A stretch of 42,049 nt of DNA from an uncultured Clostridia bacterium (lineage in GTDB: Bacteria; Bacillota; Clostridia; Christensenellales; CAG-917). Below the pieces are notes generated by a model, which had not been told where the DNA came from, searched no databases, and worked only from the letters and a program-made list of their open reading frames with translations. The stretch covers positions 1-42,049 of the forward strand of contig CANQMD010000004.1 in assembly GCA_947624885.1 (NCBI GenBank), given 5' to 3'. Of this stretch, positions 19,599 to 30,043 are shown piece by piece (the stretch's first letter is position 1; each line of letters begins with the position of its first letter). The translations under genes were made by a program, and so were the position numbers.

Positions 19599-22019
19599 AT
19601 GGATTTCAAGCAGATCGAAGCAAAGTGGCAACTCAAGTGGGAGCAGACGGGACTTTACAAGTTCGACCGCAGCAAGGTTGACAAAAAGTATTATTGCCTT
19701 GAGATGTTCTCCTATCCGTCCGGGGCAAAGTTGCACGCGGGGCATTGGTACAATTACGGTCCCGCGGACACATTCGCGCGATTCAAGCGCATGCAGGGCT
19801 ACGAGGTGTTCCAGCCCATGGGCTTTGACGCGTTCGGACTTCCCGCGGAAAACTACGCGATCAAGACGGGCATACATCCTGAGGACAGCACCCTCAAAAA
19901 CATCGCCACCATGGAGCGCCAACTCAAGCGGATCGGCGCGACCTACGATTGGGATTATGAGATCAAGACCTGCCTTCCCGACTATTACAAGTGGACGCAG
20001 TGGATGTTCCTGCAGCTTTACAAGCACGGCTTGGCGTATCAAAAGGAAGCGCCCGTCAATTGGTGTCCCTCCTGCAACACTGTTCTTGCCAACGAGCAAG
20101 CGCAGGGCGGGGTATGCGACAGATGCGGCTCGCAGGTCACGCACAAAAATCTCAAGCAGTGGTTTTTCAAGATCACGGAGTATGCCGACGAGTTGCTCGA
20201 CGGGCTGGACGGTTTGGATTGGCCCGAAAAGACAAAGTTGATGCAAAAAAATTGGATCGGGCGCAGTTACGGCGGCGAGATCGTCTTCGACGTGAAGGGC
20301 TCCGATCAAAAGATAAAGGTATTCACCACCCGCGCGGACACGGCGTTTGGCGTGACCTACGTCGTCCTCGCGCCGGAAAGCCCGCTTGTAGACGAACTCA
20401 CCACGCCCGAACAGGCGGCGGCGGTCGGCGCCTATCGCGAAAAGGCGGCGCAAGCCACCGAGATAGACCGCATGAGTTCCACGCGTGAAAAGACGGGCGT
20501 GTTCACGGGCAGTTTCGCGATCAATCCCGTCAACGGCAAGGAAGTCCCCGTGCTTGTTGCGGACTATGTCATTGCGGGCTACGGCACGGGCGCGGTCATG
20601 GGCGTTGCGGCGCACGACGAGCGCGACTACGTGTTTGCGGGCAAGCTGGGGCTGCCCATACAGCGAGTGATCGCGTCCGCGGACGTCAAGGACGCACCTC
20701 TGCCGTTCACGGAGTACGGCACGCTTGTCAACAGCGGCGAGTTTGACGGTCTAACCTCCGAGGAGGCAAAACTCGCCATTCTCAAAAAGTTGCAAAGTCA
20801 GGGCAAGGGCGGGCTGAAAACCAACTACAGATTGCGCGATTGGCTTGTCAGTCGGCAAAGGTATTGGGGCGCGCCCATTCCGGTGATACATTGCGAGCAT
20901 TGCGGGGCTGTCCCCGTTCCGGAGGAGGATCTGCCCGTACTGCTCCCCAAAAACGTCAATTTCACGCCCGACGGTGAGTCCCCGCTCAAGCGTTGCGACG
21001 AGTTTATGCACACGGTATGTCCCGTCTGCGGCAGACCCGCGCTGAGGGACGCGGACACTCTTGACACGTTCGTATGTTCCAGCTGGTATTTCCTCCGTTA
21101 TCCTGACAGCAAAAATTCATCCGCGCCCTTCGACAGCGAGTGGATCAACAAGATGCTTCCCGTCGACAAGTACGTCGGCGGCGCGGAGCACGCTTGCATG
21201 CATCTTTTGTACGCGCGATTCTTCACCAAAGTGCTCAGGGATCTCGGCTATCTCAACTTTGACGAGCCGTTCTTGTCGCTTGTGCACCAGGGCACGATTC
21301 TCGGTCCGGACGGCAACAAGATGAGCAAAAGCAAGGGCAACGTAGTATCTCCCGACGACAACATCGCAAAGTACGGAGCCGACGCATTCAGGCTTTATCT
21401 GATGTTTGGCTTCAACTATGTCGAAGGCGGCCCGTGGAACGACAGCGGCCTCGAGGCGATCTCGCGGTTTATCGACCGCGTGGAGAGGCTTGTCAAAAAG
21501 TGCTATGAAAACTTTTCCTCCGCGCCTTTCGGCAAGGCGGAAAAGGATCTGGATCGCGTGCGCAACCTCACCATCAAAAACGTGTCGGCGGATCTTGAGC
21601 ACTTCTCGTTCAACACTGCCGTCGCAAGACTGATGGAGTTTGTCAACGCCATCTACGCTTACGACTCCTCCTCCCCTCAAAAGAACGTCATGTTCAAGGA
21701 TTGCGTGCGCGACCTCGTGTTGTTGCTTGCGCCCTTCGCCCCTCATTGCGCGGAGGAACTTTGGGAGATGCTTGGGCAAAAATATTCCGTTTTCGATCAA
21801 CCCTATCCCATTTGCAACGAAAAGGCGATCGCGCTTGACGAGATCGAACTTGCCGTGCAGATCAACAGCAAATTGAGGGCAAAGATCGTCGTTCCCGCCG
21901 ACGCGGACGACGCAAGCATAGAGGCGGCGGCAACGCAAGCGGTGAGCGAGCAGCTTGCGGGCAAACCCGTCAAAAAGGTGATCGTCGTCAAAGGCAGACT
22001 TGTCAACATCATCGCGTGA
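19599..22019 (+). CDS. leuS: Leucyl-tRNA synthetase
   Basis: [42 protein letters not shown] (KMSKS motif), editing domain. Confidence 0.98.
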   Translation: MDFKQIEAKWQLKWEQTGLYKFDRSKVDKKYYCLEMFSYPSGAKLHAGHWYNYGPADTFARFKRMQGYEVFQPMGFDAFGLPAENYAIKTGIHPEDSTLKNIATMERQLKRIGATYDWDYEIKTCLPDYYKWTQWMFLQLYKHGLAYQKEAPVNWCPSCNTVLANEQAQGGVCDRCGSQVTHKNLKQWFFKITEYADELLDGLDGLDWPEKTKLMQKNWIGRSYGGEIVFDVKGSDQKIKVFTTRADTAFGVTYVVLAPESPLVDELTTPEQAAAVGAYREKAAQATEIDRMSSTREKTGVFTGSFAINPVNGKEVPVLVADYVIAGYGTGAVMGVAAHDERDYVFAGKLGLPIQRVIASADVKDAPLPFTEYGTLVNSGEFDGLTSEEAKLAILKKLQSQGKGGLKTNYRLRDWLVSRQRYWGAPIPVIHCEHCGAVPVPEEDLPVLLPKNVNFTPDGESPLKRCDEFMHTVCPVCGRPALRDADTLDTFVCSSWYFLRYPDSKNSSAPFDSEWINKMLPVDKYVGGAEHACMHLLYARFFTKVLRDLGYLNFDEPFLSLVHQGTILGPDGNKMSKSKGNVVSPDDNIAKYGADAFRLYLMFGFNYVEGGPWNDSGLEAISRFIDRVERLVKKCYENFSSAPFGKAEKDLDRVRNLTIKNVSADLEHFSFNTAVARLMEFVNAIYAYDSSSPQKNVMFKDCVRDLVLLLAPFAPHCAEELWEMLGQKYSVFDQPYPICNEKAIALDEIELAVQINSKLRAKIVVPADADDASIEAAATQAVSEQLAGKPVKKVIVVKGRLVNIIA

Positions 22020-22121
22020 GAACATGCGGATGTGACAAAACGCGAGGTTTATCCCTGCAAAACGCACTCATAAAGTGTCAAATCGCAAAATTTTTTATAC
22101 GCGCTATGCGCAGGAGAGCAT

Positions 22122-23405
22122 ATGTTGGATCTAGCAAAAATCAGGAGCAATCCGCAAGCCGTTGTTGACGCGCTTGCCAAAAAAGGTTACAAAGCGGACT
22201 TCACTCAGATCATCGAGTGGGACGATCAACGCAAAGCCGCCATCACCGAGGTGGAAAGGCTCAAGGCGCAAAAAAACAAGGTATCCGCTCAAATTCCCGC
22301 TCTCAAAAAGGCGGGTCAGCCGGTGCAGCCCATCTTTGACGAGATGCGCAAACTCGGCGACGAGATCGCGGAGGGCGACAAAAAGGCGGCGGATCTTTCC
22401 GCCAACATCTACAACGCGCTTGCCTCAATGCCCAACATTCCCGACGACGATCTTCTTCCCGGCGAAAAGGAAAACAATCAGGTGATCAGGATCTTCGGCG
22501 AGCAGCCCAAGTTTGATTTCCCGCTCAAAAATCACGTGGACATCTGCACGGATCTGGGGCTTATCGACTACGAGCGCGGCGTGAAACTCAGCGGCAACGG
22601 ATTTTGGATATATCGCGGAATGGGCGCGAGGCTTGAGTGGGCGCTGCTCAACTATTTCATCGACGAGCATCTTGCTGACGGCTACGAGTTCATTTTGCCG
22701 CCCTACCAGCTTGGCTACAATTGCGGATTTGGAGCGGGGCAATTCCCCAAGTTCAGCGACGAGGTGTATTGGCTTGACGTCGACGAGGACAAAAAGCGCA
22801 ATCGCTTCATGCTTCCCACGGCGGAAACTGCGCTCGTCAACATGTACGCGGGCGAGATCATCGACGAAAGCAAGTTGCCCATGAAGTTCTTTGCGTATTC
22901 GCCGTGTTTCCGCAAGGAGGCGGGCAGCGCGAGGACGGAGGAGCGGGGCATGATCCGCGGCCACCAGTTCAACAAGATCGAAATGGTGCAGTACGCTCAT
23001 CCCGACCACAGCGCGGAGGCGTTTGAGGAGTTGGTCAACAAGGCGGCGAGGCTTGTTGAAAAGTTAGGATTGCACTTCCGCGTCAGCAAACTTGCGGCGG
23101 GCGACTGTTCCGCGTCCATGGCGAGGACCTACGACATCGAGTTGTGGATCCCGTCCATGGGGATCTACAAAGAGTGCTCCTCGGTGTCCAACGCCAACGA
23201 CTATCAAGCGCGGCGCAACAACACGCGCTATCGCGATTCCAAGACGGGTCGTCCGGCGTATGTGCACACTCTGAACGGCAGCGGGCTTGCCACGTCCAGG
23301 CTCATTCCCGCCATAGTGGAGCAGTATCAAAATGCGGACGGCAGCGTGACGATCCCCGAAGCGCTCAGGAAGTATCTCGGCGGGATAGACAAGATCACAA
23401 AGTGA
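22122..23405 (+). CDS. serS: Seryl-tRNA synthetase
   Basis: MLDLAKIRSNPQAVVDALAKKGY..., CFRKEAGSARTEERGMIRGHQFNKIEMVQY, class II motif 3 LNGSGLATSRLIPAIVEQYQ. Confidence 0.97.
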   Translation: MLDLAKIRSNPQAVVDALAKKGYKADFTQIIEWDDQRKAAITEVERLKAQKNKVSAQIPALKKAGQPVQPIFDEMRKLGDEIAEGDKKAADLSANIYNALASMPNIPDDDLLPGEKENNQVIRIFGEQPKFDFPLKNHVDICTDLGLIDYERGVKLSGNGFWIYRGMGARLEWALLNYFIDEHLADGYEFILPPYQLGYNCGFGAGQFPKFSDEVYWLDVDEDKKRNRFMLPTAETALVNMYAGEIIDESKLPMKFFAYSPCFRKEAGSARTEERGMIRGHQFNKIEMVQYAHPDHSAEAFEELVNKAARLVEKLGLHFRVSKLAAGDCSASMARTYDIELWIPSMGIYKECSSVSNANDYQARRNNTRYRDSKTGRPAYVHTLNGSGLATSRLIPAIVEQYQNADGSVTIPEALRKYLGGIDKITK

Positions 23406-23467
23406 ACGTTTTTGCGGAGCGGAAGTTGTTTTCGCCCCGCATATTTTTACTCTGAAAGGGGGAGCAT

Positions 23468-24775
23468 ATGCAAGATCAACTCAAAAAGTATTCCGACGAG
23501 GCATACGAAATGGTGCAATTCGCCGCAAACGACATCGGCCAACGCCTGCCGGGCTGCGACGGTGAAAAAAAGTTTCACGAACATCTTTCGCAAAAGTTTC
23601 GGGAGATCGGCTTGGAGCCGAAGACGGAAAAGTTCATTTTCGCGCCGCGCAGTTCCATCGGCGGCTTGCCGTACGCGGGCTGGGGAGGCATAATGCTTGC
23701 CGCTCTGCTTGTGCTCGGCACATTGGGCGGCAGGCTCAACGCGCAGGTCGGGGCTGCGCTGCACTTTTTCGCCGCGCTTTACGGCATAGTGCTGTGGGTC
23801 TGGGTCATTCTCAGCGTATTCAAGTACAAAACTTGGTTTGATTGGTGTTTCAAGCAGGAGGTTTCCCACAACACCTACGCGCAACTCACGCCCGCCGACG
23901 GACGCTACGATTACACCGTCTATCTTTCGGGGCACACCGACACCAGCTGGACGCTCAAGCACTCCGCGGCAAAGGGCTCGCCCGCGTTCATCTACATCAA
24001 AATTGGCATAGGCGCGGTTTCTGTAGGCTTGACCACGGCGCTCGCGCTCGTCTGCATGGTATGTTCAATGGGGCTCGCGTTCGCGACCTCGGCGGAACAA
24101 CTCCTGTCGTTCGGCAGGGCGACGGACGTGTTGTTTTACGTCGTGACGTTCTGCTCTCCCGCGCTCGCCGTCGGCGCGTACATGCTCACGCTTTACAACG
24201 AGAAAAACCCGCGCGTCGCATCTCCGGGCGCAATGGACAACGCCACAGGCGTAGCGATCGCCTATGAAACGATAAAGTTTTTCAAAGACAATCCCGATCT
24301 CGCCCCCGCGCATTGCCGCATTATCGCGATGGGTTGCGGAGCGGAGGAGGCGGGGCTGAGGGGCTCCATCAACTTTGTACGCGCGCACAAGGACGACGGC
24401 ATGTTGCAAAACGCCTATCACATCAACATCGACTCCATCGCGGACAAGGACCACTTCGAGGTCATACACGGCGACGCGTGGCTGTGCCCGCACTTTGACA
24501 AGGACATGACCGCCATGGCGTTCGAGGCGATGAAGGAAGCGGGCATACAAAAGCCCGGCGACATCGCCAATCCTGTCGGCGGATGCGACTCCACGCCTTT
24601 CCAAAAGGCGGGCGTAAAATCAATCACCGTCGCGGCGCAGGACCCCGCCATGACCTATTATTATCACACCCTTTACGACGTTCCCGAACGCTTTGAAAAG
24701 AGCGTAGTCGCCAAGGGGCTGGAGGTCGTCGTACGCCTTGTTCAAAAGATAGGCGAATCGCGCGAGAATATCTGA
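23468..24775 (+). CDS. Membrane-associated M28-family zinc peptidase
   Basis: YLSGHTDTSW, SPGAMDNATGVAIAYETIKFF, GCGAEEAGLRGSINFV, HINIDSIAD, CDSTPFQKAGVKSITV; hydrophobic segments around residues ~70-115 and ~175-240. Confidence 0.83.
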   Translation: MQDQLKKYSDEAYEMVQFAANDIGQRLPGCDGEKKFHEHLSQKFREIGLEPKTEKFIFAPRSSIGGLPYAGWGGIMLAALLVLGTLGGRLNAQVGAALHFFAALYGIVLWVWVILSVFKYKTWFDWCFKQEVSHNTYAQLTPADGRYDYTVYLSGHTDTSWTLKHSAAKGSPAFIYIKIGIGAVSVGLTTALALVCMVCSMGLAFATSAEQLLSFGRATDVLFYVVTFCSPALAVGAYMLTLYNEKNPRVASPGAMDNATGVAIAYETIKFFKDNPDLAPAHCRIIAMGCGAEEAGLRGSINFVRAHKDDGMLQNAYHINIDSIADKDHFEVIHGDAWLCPHFDKDMTAMAFEAMKEAGIQKPGDIANPVGGCDSTPFQKAGVKSITVAAQDPAMTYYYHTLYDVPERFEKSVVAKGLEVVVRLVQKIGESRENI

Positions 24776-24915
24776 AACATGGGTTTATCTTTGCAATTTC
24801 TGCATTTAAACTCGTGATTTTGCAAAAAACAAACCCAAAAACAGCGACATCTCACCCGTCGTCGTTTCAAACCTAATCATTCACAACGGGCGATCGCGCC
24901 CGACCCGCATTTTTC

Positions 24916-24945
24916 AAAACGCAGCCTTATCTCGGCTGCGTTTTT
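24916..24945 (+). terminator. Rho-independent terminator
   Basis: AAAACGCAGCC-TTATCTC-GGCTGCGTTTTT. Confidence 0.8.
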
Positions 24946-25163
24946 ATATGTTCGCTCAACTTGAAAATAGTGCGTTTTTCTTTGTCACTATTTGAAAACG
25001 CATGCGCTTATTTTCCGCAAGGTCTTTGCCCTACGAGCGCCTCGCCCGTCGCCTTTTCCGCGTTCTCTTTGCGGAGCGGACTTTTCGCGTTTTGTCCCGT
25101 TTGGATTTGAAGGCTTTCGTTCATTAAAACCCGTTTAATGCGGAGATTGTCAAAAGTTGGCTA

Positions 25164-25192
25164 TTGACAGCGCCTTCAATTGGATATAAGAT
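25164..25192 (+). promoter_or_regulatory. Candidate sigma-A-type promoter
   Basis: TTGACA (25164-25169), 17-bp spacer, TAAGAT (25187-25192), upstream of the giant lipoprotein gene. Confidence 0.45.
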
Positions 25193-25283
25193 AAAGTATA
25201 CAAATTATAATATTTGCATTATTATATTTGTAGGGTGGAACCGCCTCGTTCAGCAATCGTCGCGGCGGCTCCAAGGGAAAATT

Positions 25284-28200
25284 ATGACAAAAAAGAGATT
25301 CGGACTTATAGGCATTTTGCTGTTGACCGTTCTGCTCATTGCGCTTCTCGCCGCATGCGATCCGACTCCCGCCACAAACATAAAGGATGGCAACACAATT
25401 TATTTTGTTTCCAACGGAGGCTCGCGAGTGGAATCCATCACCGCGCGAGCGGGCGCTCCCATCACGCCTCCCGCAGATCCGACAAGGGAGGGCTATTATT
25501 TTGTCGGATGGTTTTTATCCCGACAGGCGGCGGACAGTTTGTCCACCAAGCCTGAAACGCTTCCCACCGTCATGCCCGCCAAAAGCGTCACCTATTACGC
25601 CGGCTGGACGGCGGACGGAGCGCAAGTCATTCTCGATCCCAAGGGCGGAGAACTTCAAACCACGCGTTTTTCGGCGGCGATTGGCGCGCGACTGCTCGAT
25701 CTGCTTCGCGCGTATATCCCCACAGTTGAGCAAGGCGTGGAGTTTTTGGGCTGGGCAAAGGACGGCGAACTTATTGACGATAGCGTCACGCTCGGCATAG
25801 AGGGCGCGTCGCTTGAGGCAAGATACGCCGCATATTTCACCGTGAACGTCATCAAAGAGGGGCTTGACGGCTCCGACCTTCTCGACGAGGAGGAGAGTAT
25901 CAATGAGAAAGTCCCCGTCGGGACTGTCCGCACTTATGTTTACAAAACCTACGACGGCTATTCCCGCGCCAGCGATCTTCAGCACACCTCCTGCACGCTC
26001 ACTGTCGGGATGCACCCCGCGGACAACGTTGTGACCGTGCGTTACAACCGACTTCGCGTCACCGTCAACTATCTCAAGGGCGACCCCTCGGCGCAGGGCG
26101 AGGAGCAAAGTTTTTCCATACGCTTCGGCGAGGCGCTCACCCTCATACACAATCCTTTCACCTATGACGACAAACACCGTTTTGCGGGCTGGCGCGTCGG
26201 CTCTGAAATTTTTGAGGAAGGCAGGGCGCTTGAGGAGAAGGATCTGAAAGTCACCGACGGCGAAAGGATAGACATCACCGCCGTTTGGGACGAAAAGTTT
26301 GAGGACATCGGCGGAGGAGTCGACATCGTCTGGCTGCTCGGCTCCACGGGCAGGGACGTACAGCTTTTGCGAGAAAATCTCCCCGTCATGAGCGGCACGA
26401 CCAGCGCTTCCGGGACGTTCACCGTCAAAAGCGCGACGGGGGCGGAACTTCGCGGCAAACTTTTGAGGGACGACGGCGTATTCACGTGGGATCTCGGTTT
26501 CGGAGCGCACGTAGATCGCTACATCGTCAACGCGGACGGCGTTGGCGCGGGCGACAAAAACGACTATGCCGTCCTCAACGATCCGCAATCCGCCGAGTTG
26601 CACATTGCGGGCGAAGTCCTCAAGGGCAGATATCATTTCAGCAACGCGGACGGCGCGTATCTCTTCCAAACTTTTGACGAACAGCCACGGCTCGTCTGGT
26701 TTTCCATGATCACGGTCGGCGGCAGGCAATATTTTGTTGTGCGTGAAAATTTGCGCCAAACCTACGATCACATTCTTGACGGCACGCAGTACGAGATCGA
26801 ATTGCTCGCAAACGGCGTTGCCGATCTATATCGCTGCGAGGGCGAGCCTTCGTGGCTTTTCCGCAGGCTTGTTGCGGTAGGCAGTTGGACCTCGTCGGGC
26901 GGCGGATATAGGCTGTCGATTTCGGGCACGGAGTTTGACGGCAAGCTGTTCAAGCCCCAGCCCTACGGCAGGACGCTCACGGAGTACAAATCGCGCTACG
27001 CCGGCACTTTTGCCGTGGACGGCGGCGGGCAGTTGGTTTTGGACGGATTCAGCGGCGCAAGCTACACGGACGGCGACGGAGTCACAGAGGACGGCGAATT
27101 TTATGTTGTTGACGGCGACGCGGTGTTTTTCGACAGGGAGCGCTCGCAGCACTTCTCGCTTGACGGACAAACCGCGACGATCAAAGGATCTCCGGAGGTC
27201 TACAGCGCCTACATGGGCAAGGACGAAACGGAGAGCATAGTTGTCAACGGGCACGGCAAGTTGCGCTATGTGGACAAGCACGGCAGGGTCTACTATGCGG
27301 ATTACACCCATTCCGCGTTTGACGGCGACGCTCAGGTGCTCAAATTTGCGCTTGACAGTGGCAAATTCAACTATCTTGTCAAAGACGGAGTCGCCACGCT
27401 CACGGGCGACGAAGTCGGCGTATACGTCGGCGGCGGGGCAAAACTTTACATCGACGGCATGGGCGGCGCGATCTACGAGCAGGGCGCGCAGCGGCAAACC
27501 TGCACCTATCAAAAGCGCAACGAAGCGCCCTATGACTATGTGCTGTCGGGCGCGGTCGGTTTCCGCTTTATGCTCGATCTCGAGGGCGGCACATTCAAGC
27601 GGCACGACGATGAAAATTCGGGCACATTCACGGACAAATTCGACGCGACCGTCACGCTCTTCCTCGACGGTTACGGAGCCGCGGAACTTCGCGAGGGCGA
27701 CGAGGTCAAAGTCTATTCCGTCGTTTCCGCAAGCGGGGCGGATCTGATCCTGCAATCCTCCGACTATGGCGACGCAAACATTCGCATTTTGGAGGGGAGC
27801 GCGTTCGTCAGATATTCGCTCGATCGCGTCAAACACATCAATCGCTACGATCCTTCCGTTTTCGACGAGGAGGGCAACAATCTTGAGGAAGACGTATTCC
27901 TCACCATGGACGGCTTTGACGGAGTGACTCTCACCGCCTCCGACGGAGTCAAAACGGGCGTTCTCAACACCGACGACGGCACGGGCGAATATCTCGCCAC
28001 GCTTGACGGCGAGGAGTTCCGTTTCAAAGTATTCGCCTATCCTCTCGCCTCCACGGACAGCAAGTATGCTTTCGCGCAATACAGCGAGAGGAATGATCTG
28101 ACCTTCACCCGTCCCGCGGGCGAAGCGGGCGACGAAGGCGAGTTCGCGGAGGATTCTCTACGTCTTGACGGTTTCGGCACGTTGACCTACGCCGTCTGGG

Positions 28201-29969
28201 GCGGCGATCCCAAAGTCGGTTTTTACAGCTATTGGGACAATATTATAGTCGCAAAGGGCGGCGATTTCGACAAATTGTATTTCTTCACGACAAGCGCGTC
28301 CTCGTTTGAACTATGCGTCGAGGTCGTCGTTGACGGCGGCGTGCTCAAGCGCTATATCGGCGAGGGCGGGGACGTTACGCTTGGCGCCGAGGTCAAGATG
28401 ATCGCGCAAGGCGCGTTCAAAAACAGCGCTGTTCGCAGCGTGAGCGCGCAGTTGCTTGAAAGCGGAATTGCTGAGGGCGCTTTTGAAAATTGCGTCCTGC
28501 TTGAGGAGTTTTCCGCAACGCGAGTTGCAAGCATAGCCGACCGCGCGTTCTACGGTTGCGAAAGATTGCGTTCCATATCGGGCACGGGCAGCGTATCCGA
28601 CATAGGCGAGCAGGCGTTTTTCGGCTGCGCCGCGCTTGAGCAGTTCGACGCGAAGGCGGTGCGAAACATACGTCGCGAGGCGTTTGCGGGCACGTCTGTG
28701 CGCGCGGAGTTTGGCGGCAGCACAAGCAACATGCAGATCGAGGACAGGGCATTTGCGCACGGCGACGGAGCCGCTCCCACGATATTCTTGAGCGAAACCG
28801 CCACGGAATTGCCCAAGTTGAACGGCGACCCCTTCGCGTTTGACGGCGAGGGCGAGGACAAGTTTATGATACTTGTCAAAACCGAGGCGCAACTGCGCTC
28901 CATCTACAACAGTTCGGAGTGGACCGTCCATTCGGGCAGAGTCGCATTTGACGGCGCGGAGGGCATAGGCGAGTACATCGACGTGACGACGCTCTCAAAG
29001 GTCGTCTTCGGCGGCATAACGACGTTTGACGGTTATCAGTGGTGTTACATGCCCGCGACCACGGGCGACAAACTTATTCGTTATGACTCGTCCAGAGTGG
29101 ACAAAACGCTTGTGCTCGATCTTATTTTCGGCGACGGCGTTCTTCATGCGAACACTGCGGAGCGCGGGCTTGCGTACAGTTTTGTCAAAGAGGGCAAGCA
29201 ACTCGTCTACAATTATGACAACGCCGTCACTCTCAGCTTCACGGCGACCGCGGGCGATGGTCCGATATCCGCGACGTTTGTCTATGCGGACGCTCCAAGA
29301 GGGGCGAGGGTTTCGCTTTCGCGCGAGGATATGTCCTTCACGATCGGCAGATACACCTATCACGTCATTCTCAAAGTCAACATGACCTTCACCTACACCA
29401 CCACCTATCACAGCAACGAGGTCGGCACTTATTCTCACGCGACAGACCCCTCCAGCGTCATCACGCTGTTACAGACGGACGAGGAGGGCACCGTATACGA
29501 CATTCGCGGCAACTATCTGCTTGTCACCCTTGACCAAGCGGATCAAAGGATAGATCTTGATAGTGCCCATGTGCAGTTCATGTCCAACGACGGCGCGTCC
29601 GTGCGATTCTACGTGTTCTTTGACGACAGCGACGCAAGCAAGTGTTACACCGTGCAGATATCCTTTGACAACGACGCGTCCACCTACGCCGCAACGGTGA
29701 CCAAGCGCTACGAAGGCACGACGTACTACACAAGCACAAACAACAACTCCTTGTTCAACGGAGTCATAATCTCTTACACCGAGGTCGGGCTGAAAATCGC
29801 CGCACTCGTCATGATCACCGTGACCGTCGACGATCAACAGTACGTCGTCACCGCCGCACTCGACAACAACACCGTGACCATCGAGGGTGACTATCCCGCC
29901 TCTCTTCTCGGCACCTTCTACATCTCCTTTATGGACGGCAGACAAGCCCGCATCACCCGCGCAAGTTGA
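25284..29969 (+). CDS. Large surface lipoprotein with InlB/Listeria-Bacteroides-type repeat and BspA-like leucine-rich repeats
   Basis: Signal MTKKRFGLIGILLLTVLLIALLAACDP; NTIYFVSNGGSRVESITARAGAPITPPADPTREGYYFVGWF...YYAGW (InlB B-repeat pattern); GAFENCVLLEEFSATRVASIADRAFYGCERLRSISGTGSVSDIGEQAFFGCAALEQF (BspA-like LRR). Confidence 0.85.
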   Translation: MTKKRFGLIGILLLTVLLIALLAACDPTPATNIKDGNTIYFVSNGGSRVESITARAGAPITPPADPTREGYYFVGWFLSRQAADSLSTKPETLPTVMPAKSVTYYAGWTADGAQVILDPKGGELQTTRFSAAIGARLLDLLRAYIPTVEQGVEFLGWAKDGELIDDSVTLGIEGASLEARYAAYFTVNVIKEGLDGSDLLDEEESINEKVPVGTVRTYVYKTYDGYSRASDLQHTSCTLTVGMHPADNVVTVRYNRLRVTVNYLKGDPSAQGEEQSFSIRFGEALTLIHNPFTYDDKHRFAGWRVGSEIFEEGRALEEKDLKVTDGERIDITAVWDEKFEDIGGGVDIVWLLGSTGRDVQLLRENLPVMSGTTSASGTFTVKSATGAELRGKLLRDDGVFTWDLGFGAHVDRYIVNADGVGAGDKNDYAVLNDPQSAELHIAGEVLKGRYHFSNADGAYLFQTFDEQPRLVWFSMITVGGRQYFVVRENLRQTYDHILDGTQYEIELLANGVADLYRCEGEPSWLFRRLVAVGSWTSSGGGYRLSISGTEFDGKLFKPQPYGRTLTEYKSRYAGTFAVDGGGQLVLDGFSGASYTDGDGVTEDGEFYVVDGDAVFFDRERSQHFSLDGQTATIKGSPEVYSAYMGKDETESIVVNGHGKLRYVDKHGRVYYADYTHSAFDGDAQVLKFALDSGKFNYLVKDGVATLTGDEVGVYVGGGAKLYIDGMGGAIYEQGAQRQTCTYQKRNEAPYDYVLSGAVGFRFMLDLEGGTFKRHDDENSGTFTDKFDATVTLFLDGYGAAELREGDEVKVYSVVSASGADLILQSSDYGDANIRILEGSAFVRYSLDRVKHINRYDPSVFDEEGNNLEEDVFLTMDGFDGVTLTASDGVKTGVLNTDDGTGEYLATLDGEEFRFKVFAYPLASTDSKYAFAQYSERNDLTFTRPAGEAGDEGEFAEDSLRLDGFGTLTYAVWGGDPKVGFYSYWDNIIVAKGGDFDKLYFFTTSASSFELCVEVVVDGGVLKRYIGEGGDVTLGAEVKMIAQGAFKNSAVRSVSAQLLESGIAEGAFENCVLLEEFSATRVASIADRAFYGCERLRSISGTGSVSDIGEQAFFGCAALEQFDAKAVRNIRREAFAGTSVRAEFGGSTSNMQIEDRAFAHGDGAAPTIFLSETATELPKLNGDPFAFDGEGEDKFMILVKTEAQLRSIYNSSEWTVHSGRVAFDGAEGIGEYIDVTTLSKVVFGGITTFDGYQWCYMPATTGDKLIRYDSSRVDKTLVLDLIFGDGVLHANTAERGLAYSFVKEGKQLVYNYDNAVTLSFTATAGDGPISATFVYADAPRGARVSLSREDMSFTIGRYTYHVILKVNMTFTYTTTYHSNEVGTYSHATDPSSVITLLQTDEEGTVYDIRGNYLLVTLDQADQRIDLDSAHVQFMSNDGASVRFYVFFDDSDASKCYTVQISFDNDASTYAATVTKRYEGTTYYTSTNNNSLFNGVIISYTEVGLKIAALVMITVTVDDQQYVVTAALDNNTVTIEGDYPASLLGTFYISFMDGRQARITRAS

Positions 29970-30001
29970 TCTCGCTCGTCCCTCTTCAAAAAAATCCCAA
30001 C

Positions 30002-30032
30002 AAAAAAACGCGGGAGCGTCCCGCGTTTTTTC
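30002..30032. terminator. Bidirectional Rho-independent terminator between convergent genes
   Basis: AAAAAAACGCGGGA-GCG-TCCCGCGTTTTTT. Confidence 0.88.
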
Positions 30033-30043
30033 ATCTCATTTTC

